Shown: positions 46,469 to 61,078, counted from the stretch's first letter. The stretch: 64,000 nt of DNA from Serilophus lunatus (GCA_013399895.1 VXBA01005046.1:873183-937182); one strand, 5' to 3'. Made by a program: numbers and translations. The notes: a model not told the origin generated them from the letters alone.

Positions 46469-48272
46469 CTAATAAAAAAACAGAGCAAGAAAAAGTTTTG
46501 GGACAACCCTAACTATTTGGGAGAATGTTTTGAAAAACATCACATTCGAGAGACAAAATGATTGTTCACATCATTTCTGTTGAGCAAAATACTGCAAAGA
46601 AACACAGAAAAACAAAACCCAAATCCAGTTTGACAGTATTATCTGAAAGCATGGTTCTGTCACAGTCACAGTAGGAAATCATTTTATAATCTAAACACAC
46701 TGGAAACTCCCCAGTGTATAAAAACTCCAGGCTAAATTCTGGGAAAGGCTAATGTAGTATAAGCAAAGAACAATCAGACTCCACCAGAATGAAAAGAAGG
46801 AAATGGTGTTCCGAGCAGCTTGCCAAAACTAAAGAAAAGTGGAGCATTTGCTGAAGACTAATAAGGTGTGAGCAATACAACACAAGGACATACAGCCCAA
46901 ATAAACTATGTCACACTGCTTATACTTCTAGTAGATCATGAGATGTTATGTAAAACACAGTGTAAAATCTTCAATTAAATGAGCAGTATCTAACAACATG
47001 AAGCTTAAAAATACAACTAGATTTCTCAGCTCCTGTTGCCATGCAAATAAAGTTAAATGGGACCTAGGTCCATAGATATGAAAGTCATTTTTTAAATAAG
47101 CCTTAAGCGTGCATGCACATGTATAAATTAAGAGTTGACGGTCCTGAAATCAGATGTCTTTCCTCAAACCTCAGATATGCTAAAGAACAACTCCCAGTCT
47201 TGGCCTGCCACCACACCTCAACCCTGACTCATCCCAGATAGTTTGGTCCTAATTCTGTGCTAATAGGGAAGCCAACTATGGCCGGGCTACTAGGGGTCTC
47301 CTTGGGCTGTGGATTCTGTGGAGCATAACTCTGACTAACTTCTTCAGCAGGTGAATTTAGTCTAGACTGACCTGATCTGTGTTTCAATCTGTGACTGTAC
47401 AGATGGAAAGTCTGTCTCAAGGTGTGTGAGCACTGTTGTTAATCCAGCATTTATTTGAACTGGCCAATTCTATAAAATGTATAGGCATGTGCCTATCTAT
47501 ACCCAAAAAAATAAATTAAATTTCTCTAGTCCTCTATGAAACTTTCTAAGTAAAGTTAGAGATTACTGATAATTCTTACAAAGAGATTGTCAAAGCCATA
47601 AAAAAATCAGCTTTCACATATTTTAGCAGCAAAAGCATATAAACTGCACAGCAGCAAAGCCTGGACACATATTACCACTTTTTAGAGTGGCTTCTTCTGT
47701 AGATACAAAAAGAATCAAAAATACATTAGCAACTAAAATGCTAGACATCTTTCCCTTACAGAAATTATCATTGTTCAAGATGTATAACATAATTAGATCA
47801 AAATCTGCACTATAATTACATAATTTACATAATTTGTATGTAATCTGCCAGAAGGAGCAAATCCAGATGAGTTTTAGACAAACAACCCTGGAGTGTCAAC
47901 ACTAATAAATCACAGCAGTCAGAAAAGCAGTTTTAACACAATGGTGAACCAAAATATTATACACTATTGTTGAAAGCTAAGGAGTTAGAAAAAACATGCC
48001 ATTATTGCCCTTGAAGAATAAAGCTTTCATTTCAGGCTGAAATAAAACAAAATTCAGTCACAGACAATAAATATGAAAGGGCTTATCAAACTCGTACATT
48101 TCCACAAAAAACTTCCATTTTTTTCTCCTGCAGTATATTCGAAGGTATTTTGCTTCTTGTGTATTTCTCATAGGAGACTCTGAAGTCTGTTCCATCATGT
48201 TAGATTTCCCATCAAGAAATTTCAGGTCAAAATAATTAGAATTTCAACTTTTTGCAGAACCAACATTTTCTT

Positions 48273-48298
48273 AATTTTTTTTATTTTTTTTTTTTTTT
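48273..48298 (+). repeat. T-rich low-complexity tract
   Basis: Runs of 7-16 T with two A interruptions, inside the large reductase intron. Confidence 0.85.
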
Positions 48299-51200
48299 AA
48301 GGAATATGTTTAAAACATTTCACTTTCATTAAATACACCTATACAGTTTTGGGAAAGTTAGACCTTTTTTGTTTAAAAGCCATTGCTTTGGTTTTAGTTA
48401 CAGTTTAATACATGGAAGTTACAGTGTTTTGACTTTTGCATTAAGTTACAATATAAAACACAAAAAAATATTAAAGCAATTGCACAGCCTAACTGTAGTA
48501 AAAAATCTTATTTTAATGCATGGTGGAAACATGCATTCAAAACACTGGAATTTTCTGAAAAAGAGTTTAAATTTCAACAAACAATCAAGGGACTCTACTG
48601 CAGAGAATTGCTTCCATTTGCCTGATGGAAGATTAACACAGTTGCTCAGCATCACCCAAATCTCAGAAAGATTGTCTTAAAGCAAAAGATTACACAGAAT
48701 TATTTCCACATTTACATCTGCTGGATTAATTCCTAAGAATGAAGATTTAAAAAAAGATGGGCAAGAAAATGAAGGTCTGGTTCTCTCCTGGGCCTTATCT
48801 GACAGACCGACACTTCCAACTACACATATCAAACAAGAACCATGAAATCACACCAACAGTAGAACTAAAAAAACTACACATTGAGAAACTTGCATGAAAG
48901 CATCCCGACTCATTGCCATGAAATAATCTGGAGGGTGTTGGGGGGGCACATTTCCTTATATGTCCTCTCTCACACAGCTCAAACACATGTTGACTTCCCC
49001 GGTTTCTGCCATGGGTTTCAAAAAACCACCAAAACGCTCTTGAAGAGGGGGGCAGGTATTTGGTTTTTTTCAATTTAATTTCAATTTAATACCTGTTTAG
49101 TATGCTGAAAATGCATTTCAGACAGTTCAGGCACAATTCATGTGTTTGCTATTGTAATAGTGTGTGGTTTTTAAGCCCATAATTCTTTTTAACTTTATCA
49201 GTTTAACTAGTTCTGAAGTTCAGGCTTTCTGAGATAGAAGTCTGCAGTGTACTCCTTGCAACTCTGACTTCACAGGCTCGAACTAAAACTTGGCAATGCT
49301 GCTTCTTTGATGCATGCTAAAATCTGACTGACCACAATGGCGGAACAGAAATTTCATCCAGCTTTGAAAACCAACCATGAAACTCTGCAAGGCACATCAG
49401 AAAACATATTGGCAGAATAATGATTGAATATAATGAGAAAACAAGGATCTTTTCTTGTGTAATTTCACCACACTGTATTTTTCCCAGCTGCTGTGCAGCA
49501 CTAAATCATGCTAATGGACTGGTTTGCAATATAGTTGTGTATTAAACATAAGTATTTTTAATGGCAACCTAAAGAATGATTGGTTAGTCTTTCCTTTAAT
49601 CTGTATAACATCAAATTATATAAAATTGGATGGGCACTGTTACTCTTTCAACAAAAAAGCATAAATATACTGCCTTGGCACCACAACGCTGTTTTAGTAC
49701 AATAGTGAACCTTATCTTTCTCTAGCACTACTACAGACTTTTATCAAACTTCTAAATACCCTTTGGAATATTAAATGCACAAAGTTCAGATCAAAAAGGT
49801 TTTTTAAATCACAAAACTGGATACCAGGTTTGTGGAGCCTATTTTCCTCCCCCTCCCTGCTGCTCTACATGAGTCAGAGCAAGGGAGAATTCCCACGTCC
49901 AGCGAACAGTGCCCATTCTGTTTTATCTTCTATTCAGGCCACAGAATAAAAACACAAATGGATCTACTTTTCACACAAGGTCAACTGCAGTAACTGTATC
50001 TTTATTAACAAAGGTTACACAGGTTGGAAAGGTCCACATTCTCTCTGATATGCACACTAAGAACTTCTCTGGGGATAAATCGCATTACTCATAGAAACCA
50101 TACAAGATTTGATTTCAGCACAACTTGCTAAATCAAAGCTGTGAGCTGAGTGTGCCCCACATGCAGACTGAAAGCGAAAGCCTTGATAAGTAAAGCAGAC
50201 TGCTCTTAGACAGAATCAATAAGGAATTAACTTGTAAATCTATGAAGTAACACTTGTTCCCATTTCACAGGCTAAAACACACAGACTCCAAAAGGCTGAG
50301 TGTCCTGTCTGAAACACACAGGAAGACTGTGGCAAAACTGAAAACAAAAATCATACTTCCTCCCCCAAAACATTTCTTTTCAGCCTATTCATTGCCACAG
50401 TAAAGGTGCTTATCTGCCTTAAAATTTTCTGCTGCTCTCCTGCTACAGATCACCTGTGAACCATGATAAAGTGTGAGGACAAGAGGAGGCATGGATGGAA
50501 GTCAAATTGTCAACTTCTGTGATTGAAAACTCATTACAAACATTCAGTTTACACAATTGTTAGACAGCTAGTTAAACAGTATAATGCAGCAATACTGGCT
50601 TAATGAATGCTGTCTCTAACCATGGCTCCTAATTCTGACTACTTTGATGCAACATTGTCTCAGTTACATTAACATATTTTTATTCTACAGTTGATATTAC
50701 ATATCAGAAGTGACTAAAAAAAATCCACCAAAAAAAGATTCACTTTTGAAAACAAGACAAACAGCAATTCTTACAGATTTTTCCATTCTGTTATGCTCAG
50801 TTTTAAGCATGTAGAATCATACTGCAAACAGAACATAGGTTTTTAAAAAAGGCTAAAAATATTTTTATCTAGAACATTCTGCAATTTCTCACAAACAGCT
50901 GGGTAATCAAAACAGAAAAAAGCAACATGGAACAGAATCAATCCCAGTATACCTTAAGTCAACGTTGCCACCACACACTATGATGTGAAAATGTGATCAA
51001 AATTATCAGTAACTCAGCTACGTGCCTACAGGTTTTTGGAACACTTTGGGAGTATTACAGGGAGCATGTGGGTAGATTCTAAATAGTTTGTCCCTCCTGT
51101 AACTATGATGGCACAGTTTCCTGAACTGTGACACTTCTTGGACTTCCCTATCAGAGGGGAAAATGATTCTCGATTGCTATGAATAACAGCAACCTAACTG

Positions 51201-54200
51201 ATGTCCATAAAGCAATACTGATTTATAATAGCTAAGAATCTAAGGCTTTAATGCAATATAAACAAAACAGGTAAATTAATTAATTATTGAGACAAAAATT
51301 TATTTTGGACAAGGGCTTTACTTTGAAAGGTATTTCAACACTGCCTTCTTCACAAGAGCTCTCAGGTTCACACTGGGACCTTTAGGCACCTCTATGTGGG
51401 TACCCAAATGTGTACATTTGCTTTAAAACTTTTTGCTTGGCTTGCTTATTTACAATTTTGACAAAAAGAATTTGCTTGCTAGAAGAGGCACAAATCATAC
51501 ACTGCAGTAAGTCATGAAATAATGTCCTCTGAGAGCTTGTTTCATACCTAGAATAACCCATGAAGTCCTAAACATTAAGAACAAAAAAGAGCAAAATAAA
51601 TGAGCATAGACATTAACGCAAGTTTAGATTCCTTCCCCCTTTTACATCTGCACCAAAAGCAGATGGTAATTTACTTTGAAATAAGATACTGAAAATGAAG
51701 ATTTCCTTATGATCTTTAACATAAATAAGTGTAGTAATTTTTTTCTTACGTCTCTATTGCTGTCTTATCTGATCAACAGGGTGTGGTGCAACCAACATCC
51801 TCACCAACTGCAACCACCTTCAAACCATAAAAACACATCTCTGAACTACGTTTCTGATAACAACAAGCCCATGAGAGGTTTTCATCTATATACACACAGA
51901 ATACCATCCACAATATGAAAAAGAAGCGTTGTTAGGGGAATTAGTTACTTGCTTTTACTCATTAGAACTTCAGTGCAGCTTACTAACACACATTCATATG
52001 ATTTTTACCAACATCAGCACTCTTGAGGCAAACATTTTGTGGAGCTGTAACACAACAGTTTGAATTGTTGGTTGTTCGTCATTTGACAATATACATATAA
52101 AGTAATTTTTCAGTAGAATAGGAGCAGAATATGTGAACTAGCAAAGGATGTGCTAGAAATCTGTGCCACCTGCACAAAAAACTGTACTTGGTTCACTGAA
52201 CCATCACGCATATTTTTAAGAACAGCTAGAAAGTGGAGGAAGAAAAGATGATGAACTGGTCTGTGCCCAACAGTGAAGAGGACTAGAATATTATTAAAGC
52301 TGGTTAGATTTCTTCTCTCACTTGGAATTAAGCAAAACAACTTTTTTCCAAGAACACAGTAACAAGGCTTTAATTACTGGGCTCAACAATTTCTGTTAAT
52401 TGAATCTTTGAATCATACATATAATCACAATAAAAACATAGCTAACATATTAAAGAATTTCTGCAAGAAAGACTATTTCATGTCAGCGTAAGATGCACTG
52501 TTAACACTAAAAAGATAAGCAGACAACTCTACTTTTAGTCAAATGGCAGCAAGTCCCAGTGAGATCTGAATTCAGAACCACCACGTTACTACTCTTGCCA
52601 AAATCAGGCAAAAGCTGGCTGGAAGCCCTCATTCTTCCCAGCAGTTTTAGATAGAGGGACAAGTAATCATGTGCATATGTGTATGAAAAGCTTGCCAAGA
52701 TGATGGGCTAGCCACAATGCCAAAATTAAGGTCATTAAAGACACTGCATATGGAAAGGGTCATTTTGCTAGGAACAGACCAATTACCAGTGAGCATATAT
52801 AATGACTATTCATGATGTCAAAGCAGCTTGCCACACTGCTTTCATCTGCCAGCTGACAAATGCCTATACAAGAACGTTGCAGCTGTCAAGGGAATATATG
52901 ACTCAATGTATGTATCCTGGAATGGATTCTGTAGTAAGCCTGGCCTCTGTTCTGAGGTATTGGAGAAGATAATTCCATAAAATTACACTTTTGAGACCAC
53001 AAAAATTCAAACCATAGCCTTGATATTACAAGAATCCTAGTTGATTTCAGCTGTTACAACAGAAATAACCAGTTATTATACACAAATGTCTCACTGACCA
53101 ACCTTTAGAATTTTTTTTCCTCCCTTTTCCCTCAGCACTGTTTATCCCATAACCCCTTAAAGGAAAACACTTATGCAGGCTATTGAACAAAGACATATGT
53201 CTAGAACTCTGCCTCTCAGCAACTGCAGTACAGAGTGAGACTTCTTTAGTCTGACTGTGACCTTAGATAGATGCACATACAGCAATGGAGTCACCCAGAT
53301 CCCGTGAGACAGCTCCAATCAAACCAGAGCAGATTAACAAATCAGAGAAGATAACAATAATAATAAGCATTAAACACCATATAAAGAAACTATTTCTAGA
53401 AACTATGTTGTCCTCAGCTATTAGAAATCAGTCTAGCAGTAAGATCTTTTGTGCTATGAATAAAGAGCTAGTAGCTTGGTCTATCAGAAGTCACATAGCA
53501 TTTTAAATGGGAGTTTTTAGTGCAGGCCAACCCTATTCTAAATCTCATCCCAAATCCTTTATCCTACGCTTTCACATACCTCCTAAAATTTTAAAACTAG
53601 TCAAGAAAATAATAATTCCCCTCCTTCATTCACTTGTTCCTAATTCTCAATATAAAGAAGTTGCAATGGCTGATTAGTGCAAGTTCTCCAGGAGTTTGTT
53701 CATTAGAAAAAAATCTTCTCATCCCTTGGGCTGACTACCGTGATCAGGTGCAGAATTCTGATCCCTGAGCCACCATAAGAGATGGCACAATACCTCTAGA
53801 ATCAAGTTCTAAATGCATGCAAATTCCAGGGTCTGAAGACATGTGGAAGACAACGGACTGTATGACAGAATAGAAATCTCTGTACTGAATTCTTCTTAAT
53901 CAGTAAGTGAATGTCTCATAGATCAAGCAGTGTTATAATTCACCAATATGATGAATAAGCATCCTAATATATTTTCTGTATGATTTGGGGAAATGTACAT
54001 AAAATTTTAAGTTTTGGATCATAGTATGGAATGATACAACCACTACAGGTTTGGGTACCACTGTAATTATGTATCTACCTTTGTTGACCAAGACTGTGTG
54101 ACATTTTTCCCTAGAACGATATTAAGGGAAACCAGCAAATTTAATGACTGGGCTCTGGCTATACAAAAGGAACCCTACAAAGGCAAACGAAAAGTATAAC

Positions 54201-55792
54201 CTTGTCTTTGTAGGGAATAGAGGATAAAAATACACAAATTTCAGGTAGAGCATTTCATAGAGTCTAAGAAACTTCAGTATGGTAAGTAACCAACCAGAGG
54301 GAGTAGCCAGGTCCCTAACAAATACTATTCAGATTCTCATTTTAAATCGTTCATATTTCCAGTTCAAATCGTATTAGGACAAAAGATTCTTTTGAAAAAT
54401 GGTAACCTCAAATTCCTTTTGCTGAAAGACAAAACCAGTACAGTGGTAAGCCACAGTGGGGATTTTTCAGTAATAGCAAAGGATCTCTCTTGTCACATGA
54501 ATTTAACATTTTCTATTTATGATAATATTCTGATGTTACAGCTCAACTCCAAACCTTCACTGGAGTACATATAGGAAGCACTAATAAGCAGTCATGGATT
54601 AATAAAAAGTAAATTTAGGGATACCCACGTGTCTCAATGAATGCACATCTACCAGATTACACACCAATTTCATGGGCACATGCTACATTCAAATAACAAT
54701 AAACCTTCTACAGCCAGACGTACTTAAGAGCTTAGAAAAATTGGATGCATTATGAGTTTTGTCTAATTTTTAATGCAAGTTTTCTGCTTCCTAAAGTATT
54801 TATTTTAATATATTCAGACTTTTTTAAAATGTCACACAAAGTTTATACTATCTGGGGGCACAGTGACCTGGACAGGGGCAGAGACCCAGAACCTCTGGTG
54901 TCTCCTCAATTAGCTGGGTGGGAAGACACTTGAAGAAGCCCTGCAAGTTGTGTTACTGCAGACTTGTGTGCTGGCAGTCAGAGGAATCTGGTTTAATCTT
55001 TGTAGACATGACCTAAAAAAAAATTCTCTCAAAGCTATGAATATAGATGCAGGTGATATTTTTCTTGTGTCCACTTCTGACCAATGTGACCAATTAAAAA
55101 CTTAATATGATCTTTAAAAAAAATTCTGCATTAAAGACTTTTAGAGTTTTAAATACTAGCAGTTTATTTATTCTCCTCCTAGGGCAACTGATAATAACAA
55201 CAGACTATTAATAATTTACATTACTTTAAAATAATGTTTCTTGTCCCATGAAAGTGGAATTTTGCAGAATAAATATTAACCTGGATTAAAATTGAAGAAT
55301 GCGATTTACAAATATCTGCACTCAAACTATCCGTGAATTCAGAGAAGTGATTGAAGAAAATCTTGTTAAATTCAGCCAGATCAAAGATTTAGGTCAATAT
55401 TGACATCTTTTAACCATCTCATAAGTGTCTTGCAGATAGTTCCACAATACAAATGCATTATCAGTTCCATAATACAAACCAGTTTGTTTTCTATAGAGAA
55501 CAGTTGTTATTCTCTGCACTTTCAGACACTCTTCAGTGTGGACACAACTAGTTGCTAAACCCACTAGAAAGTGAATAATTTTAACATTACCTTTGAGAAT
55601 TGACTGCAGAAGCCCATTATTTGTTTAAATCCTCAAATGTGAAGTGCTTTATTTCTACTAACTTTTTTCCAGAATAAGTATTTCCAGAAAAAAGGTAACA
55701 GAATTGCAACCACCGTCAAGTTCAGAGAAGACAAAAAACTCACCTGTTTAGTAAAGAACTTACAACTTTTTTCCCACAATGAACTTATTCCG

Positions 55793-55804
55793 CCCCCCCC
55801 CCCC
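55793..55804 (+). repeat. Poly(C)12
   Basis: Twelve consecutive C in AT-rich intronic DNA. Confidence 0.95.
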
Positions 55805-57721
55805 ATTAAATGAAGATTTTATTTTTTTCCTCAAGTATGGATTTTGATCAAACCCTACATTTAAGTCATACTGAGGCTAACATGTTGCTCACATAACACA
55901 TAGCAAGTCACAAAGATATGCAGCAAGTGTTTAATCTTCAGTGGAAAATCCAGTGGTTAGCCATGCAAACAAATTATTTAACGTTTTGCTCAGGAATCAT
56001 TGCATTTCCAACTCCAGAGTGGTTAACATCTGCGTGTCATTTCAGTAACACATAGTTATGGTCAGGACATCCAGAATCCGCATCCCCTAAAGCAAAAGTG
56101 AAGGCACTTGATTCAACCAGACTATTAAATTTTCCTTCCCCTGTACATGATGTAACTGAGGTACCTTAGACAACCAGAGCTGGAAAACTTATGCTCAGCT
56201 AAATGGATCATGAGTCTACAGAATGCTTAAATTCAGCAAACTGACAAAACTGTTCAAGAAATGCAACTTCGGGGAAAATAAATATAACATGGGATGTCTG
56301 CAAAAAGTTATGAATAAGAACAAAAATGAAAAGCAATTTTTCCTCTGTTTGTGAGGCCTGTGGCAGTATTTCCAGTGCCTTACCAAAGTACCATTGAATA
56401 GCTCATAGTGTTTCCCATCAGCAAGATATACAAAGAGTTGTACAAGATAGGAAAGATCACAAAGAGACATGAAAAAGCAGACAAAAGCCAATGGAATAGG
56501 AATAATAACAGAATGTGAAAAATACCACCTGTTTGCAGCAAATTAATATGGCATATTCTGGCACAAATGACATGCACTGACTCAAATACTCATCAGAAAA
56601 AATCTTCTCAATGGCAGCATGAAAAACCTTGTGGGATAATCCATCTTTGGATGTAAGAGTCATTGATGCTTTGAAGTATTAGGTCAGTGTAGCATTTCCT
56701 TAAAAACCTCAATGTTTTACTGCCTTACATGGCAGTAAACACTTTTGGCAATTTCCCTTATGCTTGATATAAAAAGCAAGAACAAAAGATGTAGCAAAGA
56801 TAATTTGCTTTTGTGTTTCCAGATGTAGAACAAAAGGGTTGAAGAGGATGGTTTATGGATCTGACAAAGCTGGTAGTGACATGCAGCCTGTAATTGCCTT
56901 TGTACAATTCTCCTGCTACAATCACTATGTGAATAAGTCTGGGTTGGTGGATAGACTAATTAATCCAAGAAGTCTTCTCCCCATCTGTGGAGCTTCTTTG
57001 GATCTGTAATCAGAATGGTCCACATGGCCCAAGAATTGCATGACAGGATCGTCTCTCACGACACCATTTCTAATAATTCTTTATACTTCAGGAGCAAAAT
57101 CCTCCTCTTAAGTCTACAGTCTACTCTTCCTATTGCTATGAACATAAACTGAAGCTTGCAGTGCACCAAAAATCAAATTGAGTTATCAGAACTTTAATGA
57201 GTAGCTCCTTTCTTTGAAATTTTTTTCCACAAGTTAGTACCAAAAAATCTGCAGTTCAGTACTTGTTTCTCATCTAGCCATTTCCTTTTTCAACATTTTC
57301 CAAAACAGAAATGGAACCATAAAATACCACAATGTATGATAAATTGGAAAATGGTACCATACAATTAAAAAAATCCAAAAAGTAAGACTTGGCATAATTT
57401 ATACTTAAAACAGAGGAGGTTACTACAAAGATACTCTGTAGTGTTTAAAGGTGTTCTACAGTGGCATATAGATTTCCTCAAGAAAGTATGCACGCCATTA
57501 TTAATCTCATGGATAGAATTTGAAGATGTGTTATTTACAAGCAACATCAAATTGCTAATGCTGCAATTACAAAAGAGATTCTCATAAATAACACAAAATT
57601 CCACTGAAATATTAGCATCCAGTTCAAATTACATTATCAAACATCTCTCACTATGAGTTCCCCAAATCCCAAAGGACACTATAAGTACTTCTGCTAAGAT
57701 AAGTTTTTGTTACTATATCAC

Positions 57722-57823
57722 CTTTCTCATAGAGCTCTTCCATTGCTCTCCAGGTTTCAGCTCGGATCTCTCGATTGCTTTTACCCGAAACATGACAATC
57801 AGGCCAGTGTATTAAATAGAGAT
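57722..57823 (-). CDS. Aldo-keto reductase internal exon with catalytic His (LIHWP)
   Basis: On the minus strand the exon follows an acceptor TTTCTTTTTTAG and ends at AGAAAG|GTGATA. It encodes 33 whole codons from LYLIHWPD to EELYEK, plus split codons at both ends: two bases of an Asp codon at the start and one G at the end. The His of LIHWP is the catalytic-tetrad His of aldo-keto reductases, and ETWRAMEELYEKG is the conserved helix before the GxSNF strand. The trailing G joins GT of the next exon to make Gly, so the phases agree. The preceding exon was not located. Confidence 0.93.
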
Positions 57824-58498
57824 CTAAAAAAGAAATAGAACCAGACTGCTCAGTAAAGTCTCCAAAAAAAAAAAATTTATCAAACCACATGAAACAGCAT
57901 TTTCACTCCAAAATGGCTGCTAACAATACCATTATTAATAGTTACAATCACTACATTATATATATACATTATAAAGACATAGATATACATTACTGTACAC
58001 TGTATCCATTGTTTTAATAAATGAATTCTGTAACACAGCATTAACAACTAAGGGCAGCAGAACGTTCCACAGGTTTAGGTCACTGGAATCAGAATTTCAT
58101 GGTCACATAAACACTTAATAAGCTTTCCACACATAATAAGCCCCATTTAAATCAAAAGGATTTTGGTCACTGAAATTATGACTGGACTGGTATTAAAGTG
58201 CTACAAGTCTTCCATTTTAGGGATGATAAATATGTTTGACAGTTCTGCAGATATTTTATACCACCTCAGCAGTGGGTCTGCTTTTTTTCTTTCTAAAGAA
58301 TACTTCCATTTATGAATTTCTGTTGAAAACTACACAACATTCTTTATGAAGTTTGTTTAAATTTGGTGGCAGCATTTGTGATTTTTTTAAAAGAGTTTTT
58401 AAAATATTATTTTAAGGGAACAAAATTATGCTTTATTACATTTTATGAAATGTTAGCACAATTTCAAACACAATGGAGATTTACTGTTGATGAAATTA

Positions 58499-58665
58499 CC
58501 ACAGAATCATAGAACTTTTTCCTAGTATCCAACGCAAACCTTCCTGACAAAACTTCATCCCATTCCCTCAGATCCTGTCACCGGTCACCAGAAATCTGTG
58601 CTTGCCTCTCCTTTTCCCCTCATGAGGAAGCTGTTTTGTGGGCTGTCTCCATGCAAGAAAAGACT
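58499..58665 (-). mobile_element. CR1 LINE fragment, diverged
   Basis: Begins ACAGAATCATAGAA (complement of the CR1 3' terminus), then matches the CR1 segment around CTTCATCCCATTCCCTCAGATCCTGTCACCGG and CCCCTCATGAGGAAGCTG. Minus orientation, with an internal deletion after the terminal repeat. Confidence 0.85.
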
Positions 58666-60954
58666 ATCCTCCAACTGAAAAAGGATGCATTTCCAATGTA
58701 AATTGAGAAATGCCCATGTATTGGACTCAAGAGTTCCAAATCAGATTACCTAAATTTTAAAAATGGCAGGATCTGTAAATCCTTTGCAAGTTTGTAGACA
58801 CTGCTAGACATTCTGAGGGAGAAATTTAAGACATACTTTGAAAACAATAACATTTCTATTTAAATTCTAGCTTCAGATTAAACAGGTAACTGCAGGCATC
58901 CCAGTCAAACAGGTTTTGGCCTCTGCTGCATACATTAGTCTGATGAAAAACAGAAAAAGAAAATAAAGGGATGACTGAGATGTGCACCACTTATTTCGTA
59001 CTTTACAATACTTTTTGGCAGTTCAAATATAGAGTTAAGAAATAGAAAAAAAACAGACTTGTTTGCAGAGTTTTTTCCTCTCTGAATACATCACACCATT
59101 CATTTACAGCATCTGTTTGCGAAAACACAGATTCTCTGCCTTGTGAATTATGAAAAAAAGCCAAGGAAAATAATTCTTTTTATTCACACTTAAGGACTGC
59201 ACTAATGATTACCATGCTAGTGGGCTGATATATTAGTTTTTCACTCGTAAAAATACAAATTTAACCTTGATTAAAGAGGAAAAGGTAACATGAAATTCTC
59301 TATAATACACCAGTTCCAAATTTGCCACATCACTGCAATACTGTTAAAGAGAGTACTCTACTTGGATTTAAGAATCTAATTAGTACTGTGTATAATTTTG
59401 TATATTAGGGATGTATCAAGTAAAAAATTATTTTGGATATATCACAAAAATCACAAGCTAAATTTGCACTTTCTGGTATCAATAACACATTTGATTTTCA
59501 AATACAGTTGCTCAGATAAGCAAATATCGCTCATTTATAATGATCTGCTGCATCCAGATCTGTGTCACATTTAAAGAGAAAGTTGCTCATTCTCTCCCCT
59601 TATATAAATAAAATCCACATCCAATTCCACAATCTCACCAATCACTGTTCTATGAATAATTAATTACTTCTTCACTATTGCTCTGAGAAGTCATGTGTAT
59701 TAAAAATAAATACCAATATAAGTTACTGGAATAAATACAAATTTCTGTGACATGTAATTGAAAACTAATATTGGCAACGAATATTAATTAAAGTATTTGG
59801 CGAGGTTATGATCAAAACTCAGGGCTACTCAAATTCTGTTGCCAATAAAATTTCCACTGATTTATATTAGACATAAACCCAAAGATTAGCATTAGGAAAT
59901 GCTAATATCAAGTGTTCATTTTGATACTAAATTATGTGTCATTGGTGGTACTTATTGCATATTGAATTCAAAATTCTTTGCTTGGATAAAGCAAATGTCA
60001 TATAAAAGCAGATGGAAGGTATTGGTATCTCAGGTCAAAAGGAATTGCGTATCTTTAATTGTTGCTTGCTATGTTCCCCAAACCAGACTAGTAAGAACTG
60101 CTTAACTCTGCAGAAACTTGAGGAAAAACAATCAAACTTCAGCAGAATTTCAGCAAAAGCTACTTCTCCAAAAGCCTGACTATTCAGTTAGACACCACAG
60201 TTTGCAAACGCTAACAGAAACAGCTACGTCATGGATTTCCACATACAAAGATGTATTGTACACAGCCCGAGAAACTGAAGCACTCTCGGAAGAAAGACTT
60301 AACTGGTAACTGGAACATCTCAGGCCCTGGACATTTCAAAAAAATGCAGTAGATCACCTTTCCCTGTATTAGTGTCTGAGGCTTCTTCAGTGCACATTTG
60401 ATTAGCTGTTGGTCCTTTATTTTAGGAAAGTGATGTTACCAGGTATGTGATGTCCATGTCATCCTGTTATGTTTAATTTAGGCTTTTTGTTGAAATAAAA
60501 TTACTTCACATTTAGAAATATATTCATTTAGGGCTAGAAAGCATCTACTGGATCACAAAGTACAGTCCTTCTGGACTGCAAGAAGCATTCATGAAAGATG
60601 TGAGGCAAAAGCACCTTATCTCACACATAAAGAGTAGAAGTGTCTTTGTGCCAGTCATGCACAAAGCACCCCCAGCACAGCCAGGGTCTGCTTTCTTCTA
60701 CTGTATCTGTTAGAAAACTTCCAATGATACCTCCAGGCCAACAGAAACCCTGAACAAACCAAGGCTTGTGATTGCATCTTTATTTGTACACATTCACACC
60801 CTACGCCCACACACATTTTCTTTTGCTTAAAATATTTCCCCTCCTGGGGATTATGAGAACACAAACACTCTTTTAATCAATTTTGGAGACAAAAAATTAG
60901 TTTTAAATCATTTATCGAAATAGCTTAAGGTTCTAGTAGTCAAGAAATGTCTAA

Positions 60955-61078
60955 TTTTATCACTGGAAGTTTTTAAGAACAGATTACTTTTTTGCCTGTT
61001 GAAAATGATGGGGTTGTGCCCTTTAGCGTGGGAAAGATTAATCAATACCTTGAGATGTCTTCCAACCATATATTTTTA
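60955..61078 (+). mobile_element. Old CR1/L3-like 3' end
   Basis: TTTTTAAGAACAGATTA, then GCCTGTT and CCTTGAGATGTCTTCCAACC follow the order of the 3' end of ancient amniote CR1 elements (GGTTTTTAAGAACAGATTAGACAAATGCCTGTC ... GAGGTCCCTTTCAACCC). Strongly diverged; no intact terminal repeat. Confidence 0.55.

Larger units (their letters stand above)
46469..57721 (-). other. Aldo-keto reductase intron (large)
   Basis: An 11.3-kb AT-rich intron with GT donor at 57721-57720 and AG acceptor at 46470-46469. Contains a T-rich run (48273-48298), a 12-C run (55793-55804) and scattered A/T microsatellite-like stretches. Small open frames here carry no family signature. No additional exon was recognised. 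Confidence 0.65.
33435..57823 (-). other. Aldo-keto reductase gene, 3' part (gene span within window)
   Basis: Six minus-strand exons with consensus GT/AG borders join in phase into the C-terminal two-thirds (about 176 codons with the first last exon) of an aldo-keto reductase, an NADP(H)-dependent TIM-barrel carbonyl reductase. The catalytic His (LIHWP), the GVSNF signature and the IPKS cofactor-binding motif are present. The N-terminal part with the cofactor Asp, catalytic Tyr and Lys (about 100 residues) was not found up to 64000 and is presumably beyond the window. The sequence resembles the YtbE/glyoxal-reductase-like group of vertebrate AKRs more than AKR1B/1C, but substrate cannot be read from sequence. 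It lies head-to-tail upstream of S1PR1. Two homologous last exons are present. Confidence 0.85.

Noticed and set aside
56216..56491. Minus-strand frame with a DGKHYELFNGTL segment ending at a GTAAGG-like donor
   Set aside because: Vaguely similar to intronic sequence before the IPKS exon but no AKR signature and no clear acceptor.
59905..59930. Minus-strand Tyr-Gln-Asn-Glu resembling the AKR VYxNE motif
   Set aside because: Neither the preceding DTA region nor the following helix is present; a stop lies just upstream in frame. Chance match.
60525..60600. Possible second old CR1 fragment
   Set aside because: Only short similarity (AGGGCTAGAAAGCATCTACTGG region); too weak to call by eye.
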